Shown one piece after another: positions 48,431 to 62,712 of a DNA stretch of 64,000 nt. This DNA comes from Lucifuga dentata. Taxonomy: Eukaryota; Chordata; Actinopteri; Ophidiiformes; Bythitidae. The notes under the pieces were generated by a model, which was not told the origin of the DNA, made no database searches, and saw only the letters and a list, made by a program, of their open reading frames with translations. The stretch is taken from contig VXCM01001329.1 of NCBI GenBank assembly GCA_014773175.1, forward strand, positions 79,103-143,102, written 5' to 3'. Positions within the stretch are counted from its first letter, which is position 1; every line of letters begins with the position of its first letter. A program made the position numbers and the translations under genes.

Positions 48431-51186
48431 CTTCCAAATATATGTAGATCATTTGTGTATTTCTCAAAACAGCAGGCCCCTGTTGTCTCCCTGTTTTGAA
48501 TCCAGGTAACATTCTGTGAAGTGTCACTTTATGCTTCCCTTACCAGAAAAACAATGTTTTTCAGGAATTTAATCAATCTTTTGGATGAATCTTGGGACTT
48601 AAAACAACGCGAAGCAAGACTATTTCAACCTGTTTGAAATATAAATCAACTTATTTCAGGAATTTTCTAGAAATGAGTGACACGATCTTGAAACAATACA
48701 CAATAAGGCGGATCACTGCAGCAGCATCTAGAAAATAAAAAATTCTTCCATGCTTGACCAAACCACACTATCAAAGTGAGTGGGATGGAATCAACCAACA
48801 AATGGATCACATGACAATGAAGTGGGGAACATTCTTCTGGAATTTTGTCTGGGGTTCTGTGGCTTCAAAGTCAAATTTTTCAGGATTGTTACTTGATGAA
48901 ACCCTTGTAGAATCTATTTCTGACTTTGGAGGTTTTAAGAGTGTTAATTATGTCAGTGAAAATCATGATGATGATTTGGAGGAAAATAAAAGCCCAGTTC
49001 AAGGAAATATAAAATTGCACTTGTCATTCTAGAGGGTTACAAGATTTGGACTTTCTTGAATTCCTGTTTTTTTTTTTTTTTTTTTTTTCAACACAACTGC
49101 AGCAAAACCACCTTAAATTATTCAGAAAAGGTCGTATGTCATGTATGTATGTACTATGTATTTAGTATAAGTGAATCAGCATAAAAATGCCACATTTTTG
49201 CATGCAGTTTGGTGCAAAATTCTTGTTCCCTCATACAACAAGATAAAGAGAGAATGGCATATTTCTGAGATAAAGCTTTATCTGAGTAAATTATTTCGCT
49301 GCTGCCCTGAGTACAGGTCATTCAATGTTGCCTACAGTAGGAATATTCCAAAGAATCATGTTGAATATTGGACACCATTGTATTCCAACATACTACACTC
49401 ATTTACATTTTTACCCATCAGGCTCTGATACAATGCCTTTCCTTTGTATGTGGCTTGAAACAACAATGATCCATTCAGAGATCTACAAAGTCTGCAGGGC
49501 CTCTCCCATCACTTGTTTATTTTCACTTGAGCAGCAGCACTAGATACCCACAGCGCCACACTGGGTACAGAGTGGCACTCAGACACTTATAGAAAAAAGA
49601 TTGCATCTCGTTCAATGGCGAAAAGCTGCTTCTTGTTATAGAAACAACGCAGAGGATGGAGGAGCACTAACAGAAGGGCCAGATGGCCGAGTCTGTATGA
49701 ATGTTGAGCTTTGGAAGTGCTAAAGAAATGCCAAGTGAGCTATGAATTTAAGAGATGTTTTCAGATGGAGTTTGGCCAGAATAAGGCCACATATTTGTGA
49801 AATAGAAGGGGAAAGTGAGTGTCATTTCCAAGCAGTTTGAAGTTTGTGTATCATTCATCTGACATCTGACTATAACAGAACCCTGGAGCCTAAAATACAT
49901 ACTTTGAGGCTGGAGATTTAGCAGATGATGTCGCATGTGTACACTATGGGCCTTCTGTAGAGCAGATTTTTGTGAAATGATATATGATGTTCAGTACTTA
50001 TTTTAGGCCTAAAGTTCTGAACTAAATCGGGAAAATTAGGAAAAACTAAAAATTAGGAAAATCAGAAATACATTTGGAACCATTTTACCCAAACTATCTG
50101 GACTAGGAACTGCGTGGTTCCTTCTGGGACTAGGAATTAGAGCAAGTTACATCTTTGTTGGAGCTGTTTGAATTACTGCAACCTTTGATTTTCCTAAAAG
50201 TCTGGTTTCATTTTTATATTTTTTTTTCTATGCAATGCTTCACTATGAGCAATTCTGAATTCCGATAAATATAGCAAGATTTTTTGAAATAGTTATTCAA
50301 GTGGACAACTCAAACTCTTTGTAGATCTCTTCATCTGCATAAACAGGCAGAAGATCTTCCAACTCCTCATCAATCAACAATTTAGTGCAGCTTTTAATCT
50401 TCAGTAATCAAATAATAATCAAAACTCCTGAAACTTTGCTGCTGCTATTTCACTTTCTGCAAAGTAAATGTATGTATTTAACAATGATAGTTTTCTGCTT
50501 GTTTTGCCTGGAGGAAGCTTTCATCTGACCAATCAGCAATGCTTGTTCTTATGAGCTCCACCCAGTATTCCTCAGAGTATCCACGGTGGAGGAGGAGCTA
50601 AAAACTTCTTCAGGAACTACTGTTCTTGGAATGAAATGGGTCCTGGTTGCTTGGTGTGAAATGAAGTAAAGTTTCTGAGTTTCTGAAAAAGTTCTGTTTC
50701 AAACGATACCATTGTTCTGGTCTGATTTTTAAATGCCAACAATGACTTAAAATTACTTTTCAAAATGAAAGCAAAATGAAAAGGGCCCTATATCTACCAA
50801 ACAGTAAGTTAAAGCTAGTGTCAAAGCTGAGGAAATTTAAGCTTGTGTATTACTCTTTTGATCTCTCTCTCTCTCTCTGATGTCTCAGTAATGTCTCAGT
50901 TTCTCTGCTCTTCTAACATGCATCTCTTTCCATTTTTTTTTTTCTTTTTCTGAGAATGATTCTAACAGACACTGGAAAGAGAGTCTGAACTCGGTCAGGT
51001 CTGTGACATGGGAATAGCTTCTCAAATTTTTGAAAAACATGGAAGTCAGATTCAGCGAGTTGGCTCAGGAGTTAAAATCCGCTGTGTTCCTCTCACCATC
51101 TGGTGATGTATTCTGGAGGCCTGTGGGTGATAAGTATGAGATGTGTGCACGGTCGTGAATGTGAGGCCTGTGTGTGTTAAGTATGT

Positions 51187-51189
<3 letters not shown>

Positions 51190-51220
<31 letters not shown>
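51190..51220. repeat. GT microsatellite
   Basis: An uninterrupted TG tract. Confidence 0.95.
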
Positions 51221-51223
<3 letters not shown>

Positions 51224-52220
51224 GAAGCAAAACCAGGGCATATGGCCTGTGAACCTTATATCAGAGCAGACAGAGCGGGGGGACAGGCTGCAAGTAGCGA
51301 TGGTGAAGCTGTTAAACTGCTCACATCGCTCATTAAAACCACAATGAGATAACGAGATCTTCAGCAAGTTTCACTTCTTCCTCTCTGCTTCTGTAATGCT
51401 GATAACAGATGCTTTTATCCTATTTATCCCAATCTTTATTTTCCTCTCCTCAAAACTTTTGCATAGAATGAACACGTTATATGTCTCGTGACATATTTTG
51501 CTACTTAGCAAAGTGTCACATTAGAACAGAGTTAGAAGTCATCTGGAGTTTGGGAATCTCTCGTCATGTGGCATGTAAAATATGTCTGACAAAACTAATG
51601 TTCATAAGGTGACGTCAGACTCGCAAGACCCTTTTTTCTGACTGCAGCTCAAGAGCCGACTGACATCAGCAAGTGATGATCTGTAATTATTCTCCGCAGT
51701 GCTAATAAAGTGAATACAAACAGCAAAAAGGAGAATATGCAAACCACATACTGTTGAAGCTGCTGTCTGGTGTTTCTTTTTTTTTTTTTTTTTTTTTTTT
51801 TGCTTTTTGCTTGAGTTAATGCACAAATTAAAGCTGACAAAAACATAATTATACTGCGTGGCGGTCTGTTTGTCCTCACGGCAATTTCTATTTGAAGCTG
51901 CTATTGCATGTAAAACACTACTGTCAAATCACAAACCAGAGTGTGGCCAGGGCTGTGCACAGACATTTTGAGGGTAAGTGGCTCAACCCACGTAAAGAGG
52001 CACCCCCACCCCTGACATGCTGCATTGCCACAAAACACATAAAACTTGCATGCTATTTGCTACAAAAAAAATATAAATTCTACTACCACTTACCCAAAAA
52101 CTTCCACCCAGAAAACAGCAAGTGACGCTCTTTAATTTCACCAGTATTATTTCTGATGTTTAAAAGCTTGTAGTGAGGGCTATTTGTGACTGCTGCAGGT
52201 AGAAATTATACATACAGTAA

Positions 52221-52353
52221 TGTAGGAAAAACAATTTGAAAATATACCGCTCCAGTAGTATGTTTTGGAAAATGGTTTGGCAGTAATGTAACGTGTATGC
52301 AGATTGTATTTACTGGCCTAAAACATGTAAAATCACTGGTATGCTCCTTTAAA
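52221..52353 (+). mobile_element. TTAA-type TIR element, copy 7 (right end only)
   Basis: Only the 3' 130 bp is present: 'aggaaaaacaatttgaaaat', 'ccgctccagtagtatgtttt', 'taacgtgtatgcagattgta', ending 'aaaatcactggtatgctcct' plus 'ttaa'. Confidence 0.85.
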
Positions 52354-53333
52354 ATTTGTACTAGAATTTGATTCACATTTAATTAGCTTAATATAAGCAA
52401 CAGAACTTTAGAAACTAAATTTAAAAGTGCTTGAAAATAAATTAAAGAAAAAAATGAAATACGTAGAAAACTGGCCGCTTTTTAGACTTACATCAATACA
52501 CTTCACAAACCACATGCACACGCACTCATGCACACACACTCTGACAAATAAACCTCTGCTGTCACAACAAACAGAGCAGTGGGTGACTTGTGGAGTTGGG
52601 AAGCATCTCTGAAATAGCAGAAACAGTCTCCTGCTGTTTGTATGATCCAAACTCAGCATCCTGTGGTGGAAGCACGTGCAGAGAATAGCAACTTTCCAGA
52701 CAACATCTCTTCCATCCCTGGAGTCTTTTTAAGTTTTGACAACCAGCAGTAAAATCTGACCAAATCTAACGTGGTGCATTTCAGAGTTATAATACGTGGG
52801 CAACTTTTAACACAATGCAGATGGCCAATGCCGCTCTGAGCAAGGAGAAGAGCCTACAAAAAAACTGAAATTAATGTTTCTTAAATGTTTGTTTAACCAG
52901 GCACTTAAAGAACAAATTCTTGTTTACAGAAACAGCTTGTCAGAGTAGCTGCAGGGAGATGGAGAGCTGCAGACTGAACACAGCAGGATGAACCACAGAC
53001 TGCTGCTGGACATGGAGAAGATCACTCCAGTGTGGTAATGACTTGCTCACGGGCAACTGGACACCGAAGTAGGTTTGTCATTTACTTCTTTTTGCTCAGA
53101 TCTCCTTCACGGCTTTCAAACCAGCCAAAAAAAAAAAAAAAAAAAAAAAATCCCCAGTAAAAAATTACATATCTGTAATTTTCAAGAACCAAGGGAAACT
53201 TCTTAAAGCTGGCATAGAAATCAAGTCACAACAAAGCATCATCTGACCTTAAAAATCTGTAATAAATAAATGTGTGTGTGTGTGTGTGTGTGTAAATATA
53301 TATATACTGTACACACATATAATTTAAAGGAGT

Positions 53334-53896
53334 GTGCTGGTGGTTTTGCATGTTTCAGCCCAATAAATACTGCTCGCATACTTTTTTCCACTGCCAACCT
53401 TTTTCGAATGCATCAAACCCTATTTTAGTTTTCACATTATGTTGCCAAATCCCCTAATCTTTCAAAATCAAATGTTTACACGATACACCCAAATTCAATA
53501 TTTCATCTGCTAACAGCCTGGATATAAAAGTCATGATTGTTATCATTTCTCTGGTAGAAGAAGTTTTTTTTCTCCTGGGACTACGTTCCCTGGCGGGCAA
53601 GATATTTTCTTCCATGTATCTCTGTGTTTGGTAAAATTAAAGTTCTTGACAAAAAAGTAATAATGGCAGTGTTTTGTGTGATGGACTACCTACTCAAGCA
53701 CGTTTCAAGTCTCTGCAAGTTGATTTTTATAGCGTATTGGAATTAACTGAAACCAATGATTGCCTGGAAGGTAGGAAAAGCAATTCAAAAATATACCATT
53801 CTAGTAATATGCTTTTGGAAATGGTTGGTTGTAATGTAACGTGTATATGGGTTATATTGGGTTCAAACATGGAAAACCATCAATATAGTCCTTTAA
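53334..53896 (+). mobile_element. TTAA-type TIR element, copy 8 (full length)
   Basis: It runs from 'ttaaaggagtgtgctggtgg' to 'caatatagtcctttaa', with all internal blocks in the same order as the copy at 37063 and both ends at a TTAA. It lies beside a GT/AT-rich tract at 53270-53310. Confidence 0.87.
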
Positions 53897-55688
53897 GCTT
53901 GTTTAATATTAAATGAAACTCAAGAAATTCAAGCAAAAGATGCTTAAAACGAGATTGTCTTTTAAGTCAGTTCATTCAACCCATTAAAATTTAAAAACAG
54001 GGCTACAAAAATTTAATATTTGATATTTTTGCTAAAATCTGTAAACAAAAAGTAAATTTCATTGTTTTGTTTTGTTTTGCTTTGTTTTTTCTTTTTTTGT
54101 GCAGTGTGAATGAAACAGACGTCAGTGGCAGCTTGAATGCTCCAAACAGGAGAACTACATGAGCATCATGGCTGGTAAAGAGCCTTCATCCTGGCCCTCT
54201 CGCCCTCCTGCGGACAGCACGTCAGCAAGAAAGCTGTGTCATTGGCCTGCTAATGGGAGGGGCCACACATGGCTGTTTAACAAGAGCAGGACAAGCTGTC
54301 AGCGGTCCTCTGACAGGTGCAGCCTTCCCAGAATGCCTTGCAGGAGTACCGCAGAGCGTCATCGAAGCCCATATCTCCGGCTGGCCTCTGCTGACGAGCC
54401 AAACGTGTCCATCTCCCACAGACACAAGTAATTAGCTTTTCAGTCAGGCCTTACACAGCAGACTGAGAGGATTTACACCGCTTCCACCTCCAGTCACACT
54501 GCTGCAGCTTCCAGAGTGGAAAGGGATCGTATTTATGAGATACAAGGGAGAAGAGGAAATCAACGCAGGAGATCTTGTTTTGAAGATGGTTCTACATAAT
54601 TAGACTTTTCAAGACAATTAGTCTAGATTGTCTCAGAATGAGAGTCCTTTTTTAAAGCTCAACTCGACTAGAAATACTAGAAATGGGCTTGGATGGGTTA
54701 AGTGAATCTCTCAAACATCTATTATGAGAAACAAGATGACTTTGATTACTTCAGGAATCAAAGGATCTTAAGAATTCTCAGTGTGTCGTCTGTTATTGAG
54801 CACTGAAAGTTTTTTTTTTTTTTTAATCTCAATGAAAACCAAATTCTTTTTTATTTTATTTTTTATTTTTCAGAAACATAACAGAATCATTTAGATCACT
54901 GCACTGGAATAAAGGCTCTATTCTAGAAAAGTATCCCATTGTGTTAAGGCAGCATTTGTTGTTTTCTCAGCAGAAATGGCCACACAACCAAAAATTAGCG
55001 AATTTAAGACATCAACTCCAAAAAATAGTTGAATTAAAAGACAAATAGTCAACACCTTTAACTTGAATCTCTAAAGTTGTATTGCTTATATCAAAGTAAA
55101 GAGCATTATATCAAACTCTTTATTAATAGTTTTGATAGTGTTTTATTATGGATGGATTTTTGTGATAGTTTCAAAGTACTGTACTGTATTAAATTTTTCC
55201 TACCAACCTGCCAGATTTTTTTTTTTTTTTTTTTAGCTTAATACTTGGAACTTTTACTCAAAGACCTTTTTTCCCCTTCAATCTAGTAGGGGATTTAGGC
55301 AGTGCATGATGAGTGGAATAATAAATCACAAAATATGAGACAGAAAGCCTTAGAGAATCAATCTGATGTTAATGCATGAAACTCCCACAGCTAATAATGA
55401 TTCATTACAATAAGTGCCAAAACATCTCATTTAGCAAATGAAAGTGGGAGTGAAGCTCTTGTCACTCAGTCAAGCCCACTAAGCAAACACATCATCAGAA
55501 AAAGAGCCATTTACTTACATAATATAGTTATATAAATGACGAGAAAGCCTGAAACAACACTTCAAGTTCCAGACTTCTTTCGAATACCTTGGAGTAACAG
55601 TGTTTATCTATTGTACCAAAAGTCTTGAGAAATCATTGAAATTTGTACAAGTGCAAATATCAGAGGCACTTTTCACCTTCACTGGGGG

Positions 55689-55719
<31 letters not shown>

Positions 55720-55785
55720 ATCTTCCAGCCAAGTTGTGCAGCAACAACCTAGCAACACCTTATTTATTTTGTGGAAGTTTCAATA
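53897..55785. other. Intergenic, no gene
   Basis: A somewhat GC-richer patch at 54120-54440 has overlapping frames on both strands (90 codons plus, 67 codons minus) that I could not match to any protein. A T-run lies at about 54810 and 55217, and a long A-run at 55687-55718. Confidence 0.55.
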
Positions 55786-55977
55786 TAAGGACCATACTTA
55801 CGGTTTTGCATGTTTGAACCCAATAAATACTACCTGCATACATGTTACATTACTTTCCAAACATAGTACTAGAGCAGTATTATTTTCCCTCCTTCCAAGC
55901 AGCCATTGTTTCAGTTCATTCCAATACACTATAAAAATCCAAAATAGCCTTATGCTGTAACAATCAAACATTGAATT
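55786..55977 (-). mobile_element. TTAA-type TIR element, copy 9, first part (host of copy 10)
   Basis: A reverse-oriented copy opening 'taaggaccatacttacggtt'. It runs through 'ttgaacccaataaatac' and 'cattgtttcagttcattcca' to 'cattgaattttaa'. The rest of this copy is found at 56652-56819, beyond an inserted relative. Confidence 0.82.
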
Positions 55978-56651
55978 TTAAAACACCACACTGGTGATCG
56001 TGCATGCTTGAGCCTAATATATTTAATTTTCATATATGTAACGTTACTGACAATCATTTGAATCATTTACTTGTTATTTGTTACTTTGTTATTTGTTACA
56101 ATCATTTCCCAAAGCATATTACTGGAACAGCGAATTAAAAAAAATTTTTCCTACCTTCCAGACTGCCATTGGTTTCAGTTCATTCTGGTACGCTGTTAAA
56201 ATCAACTTGTTGATACTTGAAACGTTCTTGGAATAGGTGATCCATCATCGCGAACAAGACTTGTAATTCAGGTTTTTTTTTCGAAGTTACATAATTTTAG
56301 CATTTAAGCACAATAAAAAAGCGTGGAGTGAATGTATGTCTCCACCAGGAAATATAGTCCCTGATGGAGACATACTGTATAGTAATATAGCAGGTCAAAA
56401 GAAGACCTGCATTTATCGAAAAATTTAAACGACTGTGACTTCATAAGGCTGCGTAACTATTAGCAGGTGAAACATCAATTTTTAAGGTGGGTGTATCACT
56501 TGAGTATTTGATTTTGAAAGAAAGAGATTTTGCAAAGTATCAGAAAAGCTGAAATACACTTTTATCCTTTGGGAAATGATCGTCAATAACATAACATATG
56601 AAAATTGAGTATTAGGCTCAAACAGGCAAAATGGCCAGCATGGTCCTTTAA
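55978..56651 (-). mobile_element. TTAA-type TIR element, copy 10 (inserted in copy 9)
   Basis: A reverse-oriented, full-length copy bounded by TTAA at 55978-55981 and 56648-56651. It opens 'ttaaaacaccacactggtga' and closes 'ccagcatggtcctttaa'. It carries a local duplication of a 'cttgttatttgttact'-type sequence at about 56069-56105. It splits an older copy of the same family. Confidence 0.85.
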
Positions 56652-56819
56652 ATAATAATAATTTTGGTATATCATCTATTTGATTTTGAAATATTAGGAG
56701 ATTTGGCAAAATAACATGAACTATTTTCCAAAATACAAAATTGGAGACAGCAATGCAACACGAATGCAATTAATATTTATTGGGCTCAACCATGTTAAAC
56801 CATCTGTATGGTCCTTCAA
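56652..56819 (-). mobile_element. TTAA-type TIR element, copy 9, second part
   Basis: After an ATA-rich expansion it continues the host copy with 'ggtatatcatctatttgatt', 'ggagatttggcaaaataaca', 'atttattgggctcaaccatg' and 'ctgtatggtcctt'. These are the blocks that should follow 'cattgaattttaa' in a reverse-oriented element. Confidence 0.8.
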
Positions 56820-57510
56820 AATGCAAAGCACAACTTGCTATCAGAAAACCCTATTAAAATAGCTCTGAAAGAAAATTTTCACACTGAATGTTACTGTGTT
56901 GCAATCTTCTGATGAAGACTTGAGACACTTAAACGGAACATATACGATTTCCATGTTATTTTCACTTAGGTGTCTATTTTGAAACATTTATGATTCTTTA
57001 ATGTGCAAAAAAAACATGCTGATCCACTTCTGTTGACCCTTATTACAGCTCTGTGCACACTGAGTAACAGCAGGTTGTTTTAGGCATGTCTCTTTAGGGC
57101 TCTCTCCAGAAAAGCCCACTCTGTTCCAATTGGGCTAACTGCAACAATATTATTTACTGTATTACTTTATAAAATAAGGGAAATAACAAAAGGCAGAATA
57201 TGTCCTCTTTAATATTTACTTTTTGTTGACATTGTGCCAGAAAGGTGTTAATTCACCTCTGTAGTCATTTTTGAGAAAGGATAGTGGTGAGTGGTGGCGT
57301 TTTATTGGATTGCATTATTTTGAAAGCCGATTGGCCAGTTGGGATGGTCAGTATGGATCTGGATAATATAATAATATGGATTTATATTCTGATATACGTT
57401 TTTGAGACAAACAAAAAGAAGTAATATGTGTGTTCTGCTTCTTTGCTTTTAAGGCCATTCAGCATAAGTAGGGCAACGGGAAGAACAGCATTTTTCTAAA
57501 GAATGTCTGG

Positions 57511-57511
<1 letters not shown>

Positions 57512-57548
<37 letters not shown>
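57512..57548. repeat. CA microsatellite
   Basis: An uninterrupted AC tract. Confidence 0.95.
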
Positions 57549-57549
<1 letters not shown>

Positions 57550-60500
57550 CAGGACAGACAAACTGTTTTTGGTTGTGTCACTGAAAAATGTGATGTGATG
57601 CAGCTCGATGTGTGTATTTTCTACGCCAGAACTGTACGCCAGATTCACAGCATGTCCCACCATGAAGTGGGAACAAATTTATCTTGGCACTTAACTTGCC
57701 AGCTACAACAGAACACATTCACTGCATCTTCTACTGTCAAGTAGTTTCTGCAAAAAAGAAAAAACAAAAAAAAAGATCTTATCTGGAATGGAATGTGTTT
57801 GTTAGTGTGTGTGTGTGTGTGTGTACATTGTTGTGTGTATGTGAAATGAAAGAAAAAAACTATCAATTGGTTGTTGCTCCTCCACTTGTGAACAAACTTG
57901 TTATTGCTTCAAAAAATATCTCTGAAAGTTTGCATCCAATCAAATATTGCAGCAGTATCATTTTCCCGGTCTAATCTTTCACACTTCGAGTGAAAACTTT
58001 GTGAATATCAACTTTTCAGGAACTGAGAAAAGCTGCTTTTCTTTTCTTGTTGTTGCTTACTAATAGATGCTGAAAAAAGTACAAGGTTATCAGTCAGTTG
58101 AAGAAAATATAAAATAATTCAGCACTTGATCCTGTAAAATCCTTTCATAACCTTTTAAAATACACGCTCATTACTTACAAGACTACAGTAGACTTTGTGG
58201 AGACACATAATCTCTTTAAAGAAATAGATTGTGAGGGGAAAAAAACGTCCTGAATGGCAGAGAGATGCTGAGAAGAGGAGAGCGGGCCAGATCTGCCAGC
58301 TGACAGCCTCCATTAGTGAGAGAGTGGATTGCAGATTGAGGTTAACTGGTCCAGATCGAGCTGATAAGGCAATAAGGCACAACAACAGCTGCTTTCCCAT
58401 CCATAACAGCCCTGCTCAACCCCGATCCTGGAAATATACGAGTTTATCTTTATTATTAAAATATGAGACTGCACATGTCTAAGGAGAATTTGTGTGTAGC
58501 CGTGCATATGAAGTGAGGTAACGGTTATCATCCTTCTGCGTTGGCCATTTCCAGTATTTAGCAAGTTCAGCTAAAAAAAAGTGATCATGCAAACATTATT
58601 ATTAGAGAAATCTTCACAACAGAATGCGGATGAATCGTCCTATAAATCTGCTGTCAGATTTGTAGATGTAGATGAGTACAGTATCTAGTATCATCTACAT
58701 CACACATTTGCATTAGTGCCCTCTTTAGTTGAAAATGTGTATGGCATCAGCCCTGTTCATGTGGCATGCATGTGCATCCTCGTGCACACAGACCACTACG
58801 AGAAAACAGTAAGGGGATCCTTTCACAAATCACTGCTCTACAGCATTACTATTGGTCAAAATTCCTTTAGATACACTACTGCCACCTTCTGGGTTGGACA
58901 AAGCTTAGCCAGATCTGCATTTAGCATCCAAATGCTATCAGATTCCTTATTTTGCTAGCTTTATTCCAATATGAAACATAAACTTCTAAGTGTAAATGGG
59001 CCCAATGGTTCTCATGCCATCTGTAGTTATTCTATTTCTAGACAAACTGCTATTGACTTCCAAACTCTTCCTGCCCAAGGTTGGACATTGTTCACAGAAA
59101 TTCAGTTACATTAAGACAAAACGTTGTACACAAATGAGTATGGTGAATGAGTCATTACTCTTTCATATCTATTTACAGTATGCAGGTTGTGATTGGTCTC
59201 ACGCAGCTCTCTGATCCATATTTCAATGCCTTAGATAGCACAATTGCAGGCTATGCTGTTTCTATTTTTGAGGCCTCCTCTGACTGCAAAAGGTCCAAAG
59301 AGAATATACGCAAATATACAAGAATATACTTTTGAACTGCTAAAGCAGATTCAACAGAGAATACATATGAAAAGAAAACTTTTGCAAACTTTATATTTGA
59401 AATGGTGAAATCTGCTTGTTGCTACAGTAATTTACAAGGAGCTGATTTGACTGACTGATTTGCACACCAAACTTTGTTTTATATTGAGTATCTCGCATGC
59501 TTTGAAGTGAAATATGAGCACGTGGTGAAAATGCACTCCCACACACCAGCTCGCTGAAGTAAGTCTGGTGGAATGAAACTGTAGAATCCACAGCAGCAAA
59601 GTCGCTTTACTCTAAATCTCTGACCGCTCATGCAGCACCTATTGCTCGTGCACCAACTCAATGCAACGACACAATATGTTGTGAGCCGATGTCTCGTCTC
59701 TACATGGCAAAGCGGCAGTGTTTTGTGATGATTAACATCTCTTCCCTCTCAGTAGTCTCCTTCAACCTTGGATTTTGCCCTTGTCTCGTGTTTGTTTTGA
59801 CTACAACAGATCAGATTCTATCTGGTAGGAGAAGACAATTCTTTCCTGTTAACCCAAGAGAAAGTCTGGAGCTGCTCCTCAAATAACCACAGAGAATTTA
59901 CAGTGTATTGCGATCAACACTAACTGATAAAACACAAACTTCAGAGAATCCGTCTGACATTTTGGATGTCGAGGATTTCCAAACAATTTGTAAGCGCGTT
60001 GAACTTTTGTGAGCATTTCACCCATACTAAGCAGAGATTCTGTTTTGTTTTTGTATTCTTCTTTTTTAGGAGTAAGAATTTCTTCTCAGAACACAAACCG
60101 CAAAATTTAAAACTACCACACCAGTACTACATAACTAAAACTATGTACATGTATGTAGTAAAGCAGGAAGAAATTCTTAGAATTAACATGGATCATATCT
60201 TCAAGTTATCTAGATTTTACTTGATATTTGCAAAAGTCATACATTCATAAACTGTTTTTTTTAAGTGTTGTGTTTCATCACTTTTTCCTTTGAAACTTTT
60301 TTTTTTTTTGTTATTGACTACAGCATCTGTTGTTCATGTCATGCTGCATCTGGCTTTTGTTACCATCAATAAAGATGTTCTTTTGACTCATATGCTGCTA
60401 CTTGAATGGAAGCACTAAGGTGTCTAATACACAATCCAGATGGTGCAAATGGAAGTTTCGCAGTTCCGGCACCCTCCGCTCGTCTTGTAGAAACTTCTTG

Positions 60501-60719
60501 TCAACCTCAGTATAGGATAATGATAACTACCAAGCACATTTTATGACAAAGAATCAGTGCATCAGTCAGCTATTAGATTCAGCAAACTGAAAGCTGTGGC
60601 TCCAGAGGAATAGACCTGTTTCACTGCTGTAATTCACTCCTCGTTCACTGATTAAGCTTGACAGATGCTTAAGGAATCAGACAGAGCAGAGGATACGCAG
60701 AGCGTTATGCCAGTCACGA

Positions 60720-60844
60720 CCTGCCCGCCACGAGTCAGCAGATTGAATTCTGTTTGCCGTTCCCTGATGAAGCCTGGGGGTNCCTGCCCGCCACGAGTCA
60801 GCAGATTGAATTCTGTTTGCCGTTCCCTGATGAAGCCTGGGGGT
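60720..60844. repeat. Direct duplicate flanking a single n (assembly join)
   Basis: Copies 60720-60781 and 60783-60844 are identical over 62 bp with n at 60782. Confidence 0.93.
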
Positions 60845-62673
60845 TTTAATTGAGTTGTTTAGTGTCTTCAAAATGGCAATTTAAACCCGGCGTTGATGTC
60901 AGAGGTTCAGAAGGACGAATAAAAGGCTGATTTTACCTCACACATTTGGAAATGGGGAAACTCAGCAGAACGTTAATTACAAATGATTGTCATTCATAGG
61001 GTGGCGAATCCCTGGAGGCCAGGGTTATTGAATCTTCTTGAAGGAGGAGGTGAATTTTAATTGAAACGAATTTTTAAAATGAAAATAGAAAAATAATGCA
61101 TCAACATTTAAAAGGAGAAACAAACAAATAAACTGTACTTTGTTATTTCAGTCCAAGTTCAAAATAGGTTCTTAAAACAAAAGATAAAAACTGTTAGTAC
61201 AGTTTTAGCCATTAGCATGCTGTAGAAGCTTCATGGGAGATGTGGGTTCTTCAGTGCCACAAAATAATTGTCACGTTATCTTGGTTAAAAGAAATAGGAA
61301 AATAGAAATCATGGACTGGGAATGGTTCAGAATGATCACATCTGAAAGAAGCAAATATCACTGATGGATTAAGGAAGCAACAGACATCTGAAAACAGAGT
61401 GGAGATCAAAATCGGATAAAGGGTCTGACCAACTACTTCATACCTAGGATAACACTTCTATGTTTTACTGCTTCAAACAAGAAGGTATATCTTGTCGAGT
61501 TACAGCCAAATCTGTCAAGTAACAAAAAAAACATACAGTAGTCTGTCAATACAAAATCACTCACAACTGTGTGTCTGAGACTAGATGAATGTTTTTCAAG
61601 TAAAAGGAAAATGTGTTGAAATGTTGCTGTACAGCACAGCAGTAAATGTACATTTGTTTTCTTTCTGGAACATGCTTCAGTTTCTCAAAATGTACATAAA
61701 AGAAGTTTGTTTTGTGTTGTTTAATACTAGCTGTGGTAAACCAATCTTAATTTGTATTTTAACTGTCAGTTACCTTTACCATATTCATTTACAGATAACA
61801 TTCTGTAAATTGTGTAATTTCCATGGTTATACCACTGATTATACCTGAGAACAGAAAACGTACCATAACCGATCTTGTCGGGGGTGAAAAAAAGAGGATT
61901 GAGGTTTTAATAATGCAGCACCATTGCAAACGAATTATGGTGCAGTTAATTGAATACAGAAAATGTTTTCTCCATGATTGTATCCCCAGACTCTGCAGCT
62001 CTAAAACTAGTATGTGGATCCCACAGGGTGTTACGGTTACGGCTATTAATGTTCTGTCCAAACAAGCCATGAACTGATCCAGCTGTGATCTGAAGGGCTG
62101 ACACTTCTATCAAACCCCCCCAATGTCCCTTCTCTTTCTGTCTCTTTCTTTGTCTCTATTTATGGCTTCATAAAATTGCAAATTAAATTGTCACATTGTG
62201 TATTTCCCCTATGCATGTGACAAAGTCATGATGTGCTCTCTTATCAGTGTGTAGAGACAGAAAAAAAATGACATCCAAAATTGGATCGCAAGATGTGATG
62301 TATGTTCTACGTCTGAATTTGTCTGTTTTCACAGCTCAAATTCAATCACTTTAAATCAGCCTTTTTTTAAAATGCAAATTACTTTCCATTAATGAAAATG
62401 ATCCTATTGTCTTTATTTTCAAAATTGAACATTAGCAGCAGCCAATCAGATGTCATATATCATAACATTTAAGCATTATATAAACAAACATTGTTCAAAC
62501 ATTTTAGCATCCTAACAGATGCAGACACTCCTAGAGATTTCTATCAGTGATTTTGTTTTGTTTTTTGTGTGTGTTGCAAGATGGAAAAAAAAAAAAAAGA
62601 TTAAAATTAGTAATTTTTACTATTTCTGAGAAAACTGTCAGGTTGATTTTACATACCAGACATGTAAATGAAA

Positions 62674-62675
62674 AT

Positions 62676-62711
<36 letters not shown>
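62674..62711. repeat. CTTT microsatellite
   Basis: An uninterrupted tetranucleotide tract. Confidence 0.95.

Positions 62712-62712
<1 letters not shown>

Larger units (their letters stand above)
37651..53333. other. Upstream intergenic region, central part, no gene
   Basis: Apart from the repeats listed separately, this 15.7 kb holds no gene I can support. The open frames seen are short, lack splice partners and show no familiar motif. Two sequences recur at low identity: 'caacctg..tttgaaatataaatcaactt' followed by 'aggaattttctagaaatgag' (46880-46985, 48625-48720, possibly 40495-40560), and 'cttaacttgaatttctaaag' (42040-42240, again at 55000-55160). They probably mark old dispersed repeats. 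Degenerate GAGTAAAT-like tandem sequence lies at about 43130-43320. Confidence 0.6.
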
